Assembly: GCA_031551135.1 (NCBI GenBank)
Contig: JAVBOA010000052.1
Location: 1 to 26,732 of the forward strand
Length of the DNA: 26,732 bases
From: JAITVM01 sp031551135
GTDB taxonomy: Bacteria; Bacillota; Clostridia; Lachnospirales; JAITVM01
Direction: 5' to 3'
Shown here one piece after another: positions 15,734 to 22,416 of this stretch. Within the stretch, counting starts at the first letter, position 1. Each line of letters starts with the position of its first letter. A model generated the notes under the pieces. That model saw only the letters and a program-made list of their open reading frames with translations. It made no database searches and was not told the origin of the DNA. A program made the position numbers and the translations under genes.

Positions 15734-16210
15734 GTGAAAATCACGATTATCGCCGTGGGCAAAATTAAAGAAAAATTTTTTTCGGATGCCGTTCTTGAAT
15801 ATTCAAAACGGCTGTCAAAGTTTTGTAAATTAAACATTATAGAAGTAAGCGACGAAAAGGCAAACGAAAATTTATCGGATTCACAGCTCAAAATCATAAA
15901 GAAAATAGAAGGCGAGCGCATTTTAAAATCCATAAATTCGGATGGCTTTGTTTTTGCGCTTGAAATAAACGGAAAAAATATCTCCTCAGAGGCTTTTGCC
16001 GAAATAATCGATAATAAAAAACTATCTTACAGCCATTTCTATTTTATAATCGGAGGCTCTCTTGGGCTTAGCGAAGAAGTCTCGAGGCACGCCGATTATA
16101 GCCTTTCCTTTTCCAACATGACCTTCCCTCACCAGCTTATGCGCGTTATTCTGCTTGAGCAGATTTATAGAGCCTGCAAAATTTCAGCGAACGAACCGTA
16201 CCATAAATGA
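15734..16210 (+). CDS. rlmH: 23S rRNA (pseudouridine1915-N3)-methyltransferase RlmH
   Basis: 158 residues from a GTG at 15734 with TAGGTG upstream, giving the family start MKITIIAVGKIKEKF. RlmH methylates pseudouridine 1915 in helix 69 of 23S rRNA using SAM. Seen: the SPOUT-fold SAM loop FIIGGSLGLSEEV (about 110-122), FSNMTFPHQLMRVILLEQIYRA, and the conserved C-terminal Tyr-His-Lys, here followed directly by TGA, confirming both the frame and TGA as a stop. Its position after walJ is the usual one at the end of wal loci in Bacillota. No HtrA-type protease gene, often found here, is present between walJ and rlmH. Confidence 0.97.
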   Translation: MKITIIAVGKIKEKFFSDAVLEYSKRLSKFCKLNIIEVSDEKANENLSDSQLKIIKKIEGERILKSINSDGFVFALEINGKNISSEAFAEIIDNKKLSYSHFYFIIGGSLGLSEEVSRHADYSLSFSNMTFPHQLMRVILLEQIYRACKISANEPYHK

Positions 16211-16243
16211 TACTGAATGACAGAAAGGTATTGAGAAAGATTG

Positions 16244-16274
16244 ACGTAGGGGGCGGTTTCCATGCCGCCCCGAC
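16244..16274. repeat. REP-like GC-rich hairpin, left member
   Basis: GGGGCGG (16250-16256) and CCGCCCC (16265-16271) flank the loop TTTCCATG, preceded by GTAGG. The same sequence occurs inverted at 16558-16587, so the two face each other like a BIME. It stands out sharply from the AT-rich background and could also terminate rlmH transcription. Confidence 0.7.
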
Positions 16275-16322
16275 AACGGAATTATTGAAATCTTAAAAAC
16301 CATTAAAAATATATCAATATAA

Positions 16323-16434
16323 TACTATTTTCAATATAAAGGATAGAAAAAAATATTTCATTTCGCGCCAGAAGCATTGCGCGAAACGCTCCGCTGTGAA
16401 AAATTTTTTTCAACTCATCTAAATTAAAATAGTA
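16323..16434. repeat. MITE-like element, family A copy 2 (112 bp)
   Basis: TACTATTTT (16323-16331) is perfectly inverted as AAAATAGTA (16426-16434). The interior aligns with copy 1: GGATAGAAAAAAATATTTCA, then a hairpin TTTCGCGC / GCGCGAAA, then GCTCCGCTGTGAAAAATTTTTTTC. It has exactly the same length as copy 1. The changes in both hairpin arms compensate each other (CCGCGC/GCGCGG in copy 1, TCGCGC/GCGCGA here). Confidence 0.78.
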
Positions 16435-16485
16435 TAAATTACCATGTTCTTAATTTCGACAAATATATTTTTGTGTCAAACCATG

Positions 16486-16537
16486 CACGGCAAACGCATG
16501 AATGACTTCGCGAAATAAATAACATGCGTTTTTCGTG
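16486..16537. repeat. inverted repeat inside the REP-bounded block
   Basis: CACGGCAAACGCATG (16486-16500) pairs with CATGCGTTTTTCGTG (16523-16537) with two mismatches and a 22-base loop. A T run begins 14 bases later, too far for a classical terminator. Confidence 0.55.
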
Positions 16538-16557
16538 TGTACATATGATTATTTTTT

Positions 16558-16587
16558 TGACGGGCGGGCATGGAAACCCGCCCCTAC
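16558..16587. repeat. REP-like GC-rich hairpin, right member (inverted)
   Basis: GGGCGGG (16562-16568) and CCCGCCC (16577-16583) flank CATGGAAA, followed by CTAC. On the other strand it reads GTAGGGGCGGGTTTCCATG, nearly identical to the left member. Confidence 0.7.
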
Positions 16588-16763
16588 TATTTTAGGTATT
16601 TTCTCTTTTTTCTCAACTATCAAAATGTAATTAATTTTTATAGTTCTTTCATTTTCTATGGAAAAATTTGTCGAATGTATGATAAAATAGTTTCTAGAAA
16701 TATTTGTATGTCTCAGTTTGCTAATAGTATACGATACATAATGATAAAATGGAGGACTGTAAA

Positions 16764-17186
16764 ATGAGAGATAAAATTATCCGCATTCACTGGTCAAAGC
16801 CTACCGTTATTGAAGAAGTCATACTCTCTTCTTCGAAAGAACAAGGCCTATACTACATAACACGTTTGTTCGGAACAAAAGAAACCAGTTTATACATTGG
16901 AAAATCTGCGTCATCTATTAAGCGCAGATTGAACTCTCACGACTGGGTACATAACTATCGAGGAAAAATTCTCGTAAGAATTGGAAAAATAATTTACCCC
17001 AAATATCCAAGTCCTGAAATTATAGATCATGCCGAAAGTGCTCTTATTTTTGAACATAAAGACATCCTAAAATATAATACAGATAAACGTAATTCTTATT
17101 CATATATTAACGAATACCGCATAGAAAATACAGGTGATTTTTTTGAGCTTTCGCCCATAATAAGAATGCAGGAGCAGTTATTTTAA
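16764..17186 (+). CDS. small GIY-YIG superfamily protein
   Basis: 140 residues from the ATG at 16764, preceded by GGAGG at 16751-16755; an in-frame ATG at 16749 overlaps that ribosome binding site. The GIY-YIG core is visible: GLYYITRL (about 28-35), SLYIGKSASSIKRRLNSHDW (about 42-61), where the YIG, Arg and His are the usual conserved positions, then Glu in HAESALIFEHK (about 95-105) and Asn in KYNTDKRNSY. The layout suggests a functional endonuclease-like active site. There is no DNA-binding extension, so it resembles stand-alone accessory GIY-YIG proteins more than homing endonucleases or UvrC. It sits just past the repeat-rich block, in an accessory stretch. Confidence 0.75.
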   Translation: MRDKIIRIHWSKPTVIEEVILSSSKEQGLYYITRLFGTKETSLYIGKSASSIKRRLNSHDWVHNYRGKILVRIGKIIYPKYPSPEIIDHAESALIFEHKDILKYNTDKRNSYSYINEYRIENTGDFFELSPIIRMQEQLF

Positions 17187-17312
17187 AAATTTATTACATC
17201 TATAATTTGTTTTATTTTTTGAGCTTTTAAAATCGAAAAAATGAAATCATTTCGTTACTGATATGTTGTAGAATTACTGTAAAGAAAAATTATTTTGATT
17301 GTAGGTGATTTC

Positions 17313-17732
17313 ATGTTTCATTTAGTATTGATATTATTTCCTCTGCTTATACTTGTTATTATTGGTTCAGTGCTGCTATTTGGTATTACCACAGTTATAG
17401 CAGGCATTATAGGCGGAGCGTCTGTCGCTGTATACATTAAAAATAAAAGAGTAAAGCAATTGCTCTTAATTGGCTTTTGTATTTTATTGTTTATCGGTTC
17501 TTTATGCTTGATTTCGACTCTCGGTTTATTTTTAGGCTTAACAGCGGAGCTTTTCTCAATCCTCTTTTACATTATTTTAGCATTCATTATAATACTTGCT
17601 ATTGCCGGAATTATAATCTCAATTTCAATCAACAACAAAATCGGTATGACAATATTGATTTTCATTTTTGCTACTGTATGCGCAATTGCATTATTATTTG
17701 TTGTTTTAGGAATTGCACTTCCATTAAAGTAA
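17313..17732 (+). CDS. small integral membrane protein, unknown
   Basis: 139 residues from the ATG at 17313 with TAGGTGA upstream. Almost entirely hydrophobic, with four predicted membrane segments: about 2-25, 27-45 (glycine-rich GIIGGASVAVYI, then a charged KNKRVKQ loop), 53-100 (two segments) and 110-137. No family recognised. It lies in the same direction between the GIY-YIG gene and a partial MITE copy. Confidence 0.65.
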   Translation: MFHLVLILFPLLILVIIGSVLLFGITTVIAGIIGGASVAVYIKNKRVKQLLLIGFCILLFIGSLCLISTLGLFLGLTAELFSILFYIILAFIIILAIAGIIISISINNKIGMTILIFIFATVCAIALLFVVLGIALPLK

Positions 17733-17748
17733 AATGTAATTGTGAATC

Positions 17749-17804
17749 ACGCGGAACGCTTTTCTGTGAAAAAAATTTTCTACAGTTCAAATGGGGATTA
17801 ATAT
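17749..17804. repeat. MITE-like element, family A right-half copy
   Basis: GCGGAACGCTT, CTGTGAAA, AAATTTTCT and TTCAAATGGGGATTAATAT align in order with the right half of copy 1 (3791-3846). The left half and its terminal repeat are missing. It ends one base before the AGGAGG of the next gene, so it supplies that gene's 5' untranslated region. Confidence 0.7.
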
Positions 17805-17818
17805 CAGGAGGTATATTC

Positions 17819-18502
17819 TTGGAGAAAATATTATTTTGGGATTTTGATGGTACATTGATATACTCAAATCAATCATTTTTGGATTCTCTGCAAATTTGCC
17901 TCGAAAGCCATAACTATAAAATATCATCCGAAAAAATTTCAACTTTTTTGCATACAGCTTGTTCATGGCATAAGCCGGAAATATCATATACAAATAATAC
18001 AGGTTCGAAATGGTGGGATAACCTGTTTAGGTATTTTGATTCATTTTATGAGAACTACGGAATATCACAAAATGACAGAGATAGCATAAATAAAATTTTT
18101 AAAAGCAGAATTCTTGACCACGAAATTTACACTTTATATGCAGATGCAAGAATGGTTTTAGAGCATTGTAAAATAATAGGCTATAAAAACTATATTCTTT
18201 CCTATAATTTTCCTGAATTGCCGCTTGTAGTTGAAAAATTAGGTATATCCGAATATTTCACCGACTATATTATATCTTCAAATGTTGGATACGAAAAACC
18301 AAGAGCAGAGCTATTTTATCATGCTTTAGGCGTTGCTAATTTTCCGAAAGAATGCTATATGATTGGTGATAATCAGATAGCTGATATACAAGGAGCGAAG
18401 GCTGTAGGTATGAAGACAATTTTGGTACATAAGAACAATGTTTCTGATGCTGACTTTATTTGCGAAAACCTTTCTGAAATACCTGCACTATTATTTCTTT
18501 AA
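17819..18502 (+). CDS. HAD-superfamily hydrolase (phosphatase-like)
   Basis: 227 residues from the TTG at 17819 with AGGAGG at 17806-17811. The reading frame is open further upstream but that part lies in the preceding gene and a repeat. Motif I DFDGT (8-12) carries the nucleophile Asp8 and acid/base Asp10. Motif II is likely SYNFPELP and the Lys of motif III lies in GYEKPRAELFYHAL. Motif IV is GDNQIADIQGAKAVGM, followed by TILVHK. A helical cap (about 15-90) follows motif I. This is the layout of phosphoglycolate phosphatase-like subfamily I enzymes, with unknown substrate. The next membrane protein gene starts about 13 bases after its stop, so they are probably co-transcribed. Confidence 0.88.
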   Translation: MEKILFWDFDGTLIYSNQSFLDSLQICLESHNYKISSEKISTFLHTACSWHKPEISYTNNTGSKWWDNLFRYFDSFYENYGISQNDRDSINKIFKSRILDHEIYTLYADARMVLEHCKIIGYKNYILSYNFPELPLVVEKLGISEYFTDYIISSNVGYEKPRAELFYHALGVANFPKECYMIGDNQIADIQGAKAVGMKTILVHKNNVSDADFICENLSEIPALLFL

Positions 18503-18515
18503 AATTATTCCAGAG

Positions 18516-19103
18516 GTGAGCACGATTAAAAATTCATCTGACATCGATAAAAACAACGAAACTTTTATTTTTAAGTCATTAATATCTACTGTCGTTTTAA
18601 TTTATTTGAATATCATTTTTTGGTTGCCTGAAATCCCATTTATAACTTATGGCGGAATTAATAAAGCAAAAATACCTTTTTATTTCATTCTTCTTATTAC
18701 AATAACAGTCGATCTAATTTTATTTTTTCCTGTTTATTCTATCATTCAAAGATTTTCCATAAACCCATATAAAAAAGCTTTGTATACGATAAACATTATT
18801 TTATGTTTCATTTTAGGAATGACTACAATTTCAACCACTATTGGCAATATTTCAAAGCCGCATCCTGAAATGGAAAGATTAATTAGAGAGATACCAAGAG
18901 CCGAAAAGCATTTTTTTGATAATCCTGATTATTTCATAAGTAAAAAATATGACCCTGAAATTAATAGATTTATTGATGATTTATTTGTATCTATGGACTT
19001 TAAATGTTTTGAAACAGAGCCGACTAAGCTTGGATGGGTAAATAAATTCGAATATATTCATAAGTTAGATAACGAATGGTACATAGTTATCAAATATCAT
19101 TAA
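18516..19103 (+). CDS. hypothetical membrane protein
   Basis: About 195 residues. The start is uncertain: GTG at 18516 overlaps the only ribosome binding site (AGAGGTG, 18512-18518), whereas an ATT at 18525 is ideally spaced. An ATG at 18438 would overlap the HAD gene by 65 bases without a ribosome binding site. Three membrane segments: about 23-42 (LISTVVLIYLNIIFWL), 55-79 (IPFYFILLITITVDLILFFPVY) and 93-113 (YTINIILCFILGM). A charged C-terminal domain of about 80 residues follows (ERLIREIPRAEKHFFDN... EWYIVIKYH). No family recognised. It follows the HAD gene closely and is the last gene before the integrated element. Confidence 0.65.
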   Translation: MSTIKNSSDIDKNNETFIFKSLISTVVLIYLNIIFWLPEIPFITYGGINKAKIPFYFILLITITVDLILFFPVYSIIQRFSINPYKKALYTINIILCFILGMTTISTTIGNISKPHPEMERLIREIPRAEKHFFDNPDYFISKKYDPEINRFIDDLFVSMDFKCFETEPTKLGWVNKFEYIHKLDNEWYIVIKYH

Positions 19104-19177
19104 CTCGATAAATTAATATTAATTCCACAAACAAAAACCCCCGAAAACCTAAGCTTCCAAGGGCTTTAATACACCAT

Positions 19178-19205
19178 AACAGAATCGAACTGTTGACCTT
19201 TCGGT
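19178..19205 (-). other. tRNA-like T-arm, candidate attachment site
   Basis: On the minus strand GGTC, then AACAG-TTCGATT-CTGTT, has the exact form of a tRNA T-arm (5-bp stem, TTCGATT loop) with the variable-loop GGTC before it. No full cloverleaf or CCA end is found. It lies 130 bases beyond the 3' end of a tyrosine integrase gene, where tRNA-targeting elements carry their att core. The matching second copy is not in this window. Confidence 0.35.
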
Positions 19206-19330
19206 TTCTATCGGTCATTTTTTAGTTTTCCATGGTCATAGATAAATGCCATAATTCCGTTGTTTTCATAATTTTATTCTATAGAATTTTACAGCGATTC
19301 ATAACTTACTGGCTAATGAAAGGCTAAGCT

Positions 19331-20491
19331 TTATTCGTTGAATAAGTAATTTAATTTATTTACGGCATCCTCTTTTTGCTTTGGAATAACATGGATGTAC
19401 GTGTCGGACGTAATGGATATATTTGCATGTCCTAAAAGCATTTGAACCGTTTTGAGAGGTACACCTTGTTCAAATAATTTAGTTGCGAAAGTATGCCTTG
19501 TATTATGAAATTTTCTGTACCTAACTCCGGCGCGAGACAAAGTTCTGTTCCATGTCCTTAATAGATTTGTTCCGTCAATAATACTACATGTCTCTGTAGT
19601 AAATATATAGGAATTTTCATCCAACTTCAAGCCTAATTTAAGCCATTTTTCTCTTATATTATTTATGTATTTTTTAAGTTCTCTGTTAAGAATATCTGAA
19701 ATTGGTACTTTTCTAAAACTATTTTTTGTTTTTGGGTCTTCATAAATGGTCACATTTTCGTAAGTGCCGTCATTTTCAATAATTCGTGTTCTTTTTAAAG
19801 AGCCATTTACTGAGACTTCTCCTTTTTGCAGATCGACATCTCCAAGTCTTAGACCCAATATTTCACCGCGTCTCAAACCAGAACAAATTCCCATTAAAAA
19901 TATAATGCGCATATTATTATCAGAATTTTCAAGGATTAGTTTTATTTCTCCGTCAGTAAATGGGTCAACTTCATTCACATTTTGCCTTTCTATAGTCTTT
20001 TTGGGCAAAATTATTCCTTTGCATGGGTTTTTTAAAACGAAGCCTTCTGAAACTGCGTATTCAAAAAAGCGTTTGAGAATTTTATTTACCAAGAAAACAC
20101 TATTCAAATCGCCTCTTTCAACCATACTGTTATAAAAACGCTGTATAGTTATATTCTTAATCATATATAATTTCATTCCGGCAATCTTCGTATTTTTGAT
20201 ATGATTCCTGAAAAGACTCTCATATCGATCGAAAGTTGAGTGTGATACATGCGTTTTTATAATTTCGAATAATCACAACCTCATCAAATCAATTAAAATC
20301 ATTTCCTTGTAATCAATATCTAGACCTTTATCAATATCGCTTAGGTATTCTAGTTTTTTTTGTTCAGCTTCTTTTTTTGATTTTCCATAAAAATTTTTTA
20401 GAATATCCTTTCCATCTTCAGTTTTTCCAATCACAACTCTAATTCGAAAATATTCGTTTCCATTTATACTTGAATTTGTCTTTTTAGCCAA
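19331..20491 (-). pseudogene. tyrosine recombinase (integrase) with in-frame TGA
   Basis: Read as one frame from the TTG at 20491 (TAGGTGA upstream), this is a 386-codon phage/ICE-type integrase broken only by a TGA at 20273-20275 (codon 73). The N-terminal part (NGNEYFRIRVVIGKTEDGKD, YGKSKKEAEQKK) is the arm-binding domain. The sequence after the TGA resumes at once in the same frame with LFEIIKTHVSHSTFDRYES, the core-binding domain. The catalytic domain has Arg in SGLRRGEI, Lys near KTKNSFRKVP, HNTRH, GHANISIT and the nucleophile Tyr in SDTYIHV. Relatives have Leu-Trp-Leu at the stop, so TGG to TGA is the likely lesion. An internal ATG at 20176 could give a truncated protein lacking the DNA-arm domain. 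Probably inactive unless the stop is read through. Confidence 0.85.
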
Positions 20492-20506
20492 TTACGATCA
20501 CCTACA

Positions 20507-20935
20507 TTATAAATCAAAATCAATATTAAAAGATATCTGTGTTCCGTTGTTTTTATAAAATTCAATTGCATCAAATAAAAATTTTTCTGAAATTTGTAAT
20601 GCTTGAGCAATTTCATATGTACAAGTGCATCCAAATTTACTTATTGTATCAGAGAGCTTTTTTGCAGGCAGAAAATTCAGAATAGCATATTTTTTTGGCT
20701 TTGTACTCATGTTTCAGTCTGTCATAATAATCAAGTTCTGTGATTTTTGTGTTTGGACTAATTCAATAATGCGAAATTTCGTGAATAAGCGTAGAATCTT
20801 TTTCCAAACAATCAAGTTCTTTGTTTATGACAATGTCATTATTATAAAGAAATCCCTCTTTTTCAATTGAAAGCTCTCGTACATTGAGTCCTTCTTTTTC
20901 GATAGGTATAATTAATTTCTCGAAGTAAGTAATAT
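20507..20935 (-). pseudogene. decayed ImmA/IrrE-type peptidase gene (paralogue of next gene)
   Basis: Translating the minus strand from about 20935 gives ITYFEKLIIPIEKEGLNVRE, then TLIHEISHY, the zinc-binding HEXXH of ImmA/IrrE proteins. A TGA at 20763-20765 follows directly. The frame continues ISPNTKITELDYYDRLKHEYKAKK up to an A7 run (20690-20696). There a one-base shift is needed to continue with YAILNFLPAKKLSDTISKF and the end AIEFYKNNGTQISFNIDFDL. The whole aligns with the intact neighbour (HEISHYHISP, then CNSTYEMAEELGLPE and RVLEFYSNMNGSKLILNPDEDF). One nonsense change, one frameshift and no recognisable start make it a pseudogene from a tandem duplication. Only its last 67 codons remain as an open frame. 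Confidence 0.8.
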
Positions 20936-20940
20936 AATTT

Positions 20941-20965
20941 GAAATAAAACAGAACTTATGTTCTG
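20941..20965 (-). terminator. intrinsic terminator (LexA-box-like dyad) after immA-like gene
   Basis: On the minus strand CAGAAC-ATAA-GTTCTG is followed by TTTTATTTC, 35 bases after the ImmA-like stop codon: a short but well-formed terminator. The core GAAC-N4-GTTC also matches the Gram-positive LexA (DinR) operator core, so a regulatory role is an alternative. Confidence 0.45.
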
Positions 20966-20999
20966 CGTTATCTAAAAATAAAAAGCATCAGCCTTGTGT

Positions 21000-21434
21000 T
21001 CAGAAATCTTCATCCGGATTTAAAATAAGCTTGCTACCATTCATATTACTGTAAAATTCAAGAACTCTCACCATCGTTCTTTCAGGTAAGCCGAGCTCTT
21101 CCGCCATTTCGTATGTACTATTACAGCAAATATTTTTTGCGATTTGGCATAGGTTATCTAATGAAAAAAAGTTCTTTATAGCGAAGTTATCAATTTTGTT
21201 CTCTAAATATCTGTTGATTGGTTTTGTCTGATCCGTTAAGTCGACTTCAGGGCTTATATGATAATGGGAAATTTCGTGGATTAGTTGAGCATACTTCTCC
21301 TTTTCGGATAGTCTTTTGTCAATAAGGATTACCGGTTTGACAATAATGCCTTTTAGTCCATTCTTTAAGTTGTCTTCCAAGACATACAAGCCCCGTCTTT
21401 CAGCGAGTGTAATAAGTTCTTCGTATTTTGTCAA
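21000..21434 (-). CDS. ImmA/IrrE-family metallopeptidase
   Basis: 144 residues from a TTG at 21434 with a GGCGGTG upstream. The zinc motif HEISH (53-57) lies in AQLIHEISHYHISPEVD, preceded by VILIDKRLSEKEKY, the standard layout of ImmA/IrrE proteins. The C-terminal part (about 85-144) contains a helix-rich segment ending LNPDEDF. In integrative elements such as ICEBs1 an ImmA-type protease cleaves the element's own XRE repressor to trigger excision. An XRE repressor gene (24044-23682) lies upstream in the same direction, so this is the expected partner, although two cargo genes separate them. Functional as far as the sequence shows. Confidence 0.85.
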   Translation of the reverse strand: MTKYEELITLAERRGLYVLEDNLKNGLKGIIVKPVILIDKRLSEKEKYAQLIHEISHYHISPEVDLTDQTKPINRYLENKIDNFAIKNFFSLDNLCQIAKNICCNSTYEMAEELGLPERTMVRVLEFYSNMNGSKLILNPDEDF

Positions 21435-21575
21435 TGTTCAACACCGCCTTAAAATTATGATAAGAATTTAAGTTTAGGTTTTTGTAATATCAAATGCATT
21501 ACAATATAGTATCGAACCAATGTGCTGAATCCTTAACAGGCATATTTTTTGGAAAATGTTGTGTAATGAAAACTT

Positions 21576-22385
21576 TTAATTTGAACCTAAATCTGTAACT
21601 GTACCATTTTTTATATGATACTCCATCTCATATTTTGAAGCAAAATCAATAACATTTTGTGCTAATTCATTATAATATCGTTTATGATTAGGATATGAAG
21701 AGACATTTTTATTATAATTCAATCTGCCGAAAATTATTTTATCTGTGAATGAAACGGAATTCAAAATTTCAAAAAAATCTTGTTCGATAATATTAGGGGT
21801 TGGGTACGGCTCTATACTTACCCAAGTATCAAAACCACTTTTATTTAGTTTTTTAAGAGAATCAATTCTACTTTTATATGGTGCTGAAAATGGCTCGAAC
21901 TCTTCACGAAAGGATTCATTCAGCGATATTAGGGTAATTCCATACTTGTTCAATTTTGATGTCTTTAATAATTTTTCAGGCAAAACCCCTTTTGTGAGTA
22001 CAGTACAAGGTATATCAAATAAATTAATTTTATTAATTATGGATATAGTTAAATTTGAAATATCTTCATATTGATACATAAATGGATCAGTTGTAAAAGA
22101 GAGATGTACACTTTTTATTTTTGATTTTAATTTCGGAAGCTCAATATCTAAAAGTTCCAAAGAATTTGATACTATTTTGGGGTTAAGCCAGTCCTCGTAT
22201 GATTTTATGCGGCCGAAACGTTTATTCATTAAAAAAGCATAACAAGGATATAGGCAACCATGGGAACAACCTTGAATATGATTGATAGTATAGTCTCCGT
22301 ATTCAACTCCTGTTTTGTACAATAAGCTTTTCCTTTGTATATATTCTGTAACAAACTTCGGTTTAGTTGAAATATTTAATTGCAT
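21576..22385 (-). CDS. radical SAM protein with CX3CX3C motif (TcmP-associated)
   Basis: 269 residues from the ATG at 22385, chosen because AAGGAG lies eight bases upstream; a TTG at 22391 is too close to it. Three cysteines, Cys40, Cys44 and Cys48, in QGCSHGCLYPCYAF form CX3CX3C, one residue longer than the classical CX3CX2C that binds the 4Fe-4S cluster. Downstream FTTDPFMYQY (about 97-106), ITLISLNES and WVSIEPYPTP match the TIM-barrel strands of SPL-like (COG1533-type) radical SAM proteins. It starts 32 bases after the TcmP gene, whose family name refers to a 'three-Cys-motif' partner. I take this gene to be that partner. Substrate unknown; a DNA or RNA modification is a guess from the SPL resemblance and the methyltransferase-like partner. 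Confidence 0.85.
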   Translation of the reverse strand: MQLNISTKPKFVTEYIQRKSLLYKTGVEYGDYTINHIQGCSHGCLYPCYAFLMNKRFGRIKSYEDWLNPKIVSNSLELLDIELPKLKSKIKSVHLSFTTDPFMYQYEDISNLTISIINKINLFDIPCTVLTKGVLPEKLLKTSKLNKYGITLISLNESFREEFEPFSAPYKSRIDSLKKLNKSGFDTWVSIEPYPTPNIIEQDFFEILNSVSFTDKIIFGRLNYNKNVSSYPNHKRYYNELAQNVIDFASKYEMEYHIKNGTVTDLGSN

Positions 22386-22416
22386 ATTCAAGACTCCTTA
22401 AAATTAAAATCTTTGA

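Larger units (their letters stand above)
16211..16763. other. gene-free region built of nested repeats
   Basis: 553 bases between rlmH and the GIY-YIG gene. It holds a REP-like pair (16244-16274 and 16558-16587) with a full MITE-like element (16323-16434) and a hairpin CACGGCAAACGCATG / CATGCGTTTTTCGTG (16486-16537) in between. A short plus-strand reading from the second REP (16570-16767) has no ribosome binding site and is rejected. Confidence 0.65.

Noticed and set aside
16570..16767. 65-codon plus-strand frame before the GIY-YIG gene
   Set aside because: Begins inside the REP-like hairpin, lacks a ribosome binding site and overlaps the GIY-YIG start.
17477..17818. N-terminal extension of the HAD phosphatase
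   Set aside because: The open frame overlaps the preceding membrane protein gene and the MITE half copy; AGGAGG and TTG at 17819 give the normal family start.
19104..19330. complete tRNA gene
   Set aside because: Only a T-arm can be folded; no acceptor stem, D-arm or anticodon arm of proper geometry is found.
20273..20765. TGA read as tryptophan (alternative genetic code)
   Set aside because: rlmH ends in its conserved Tyr-His-Lys followed by TGA, and the ImmA-like copy also carries a frameshift, so ordinary gene decay explains the TGAs.
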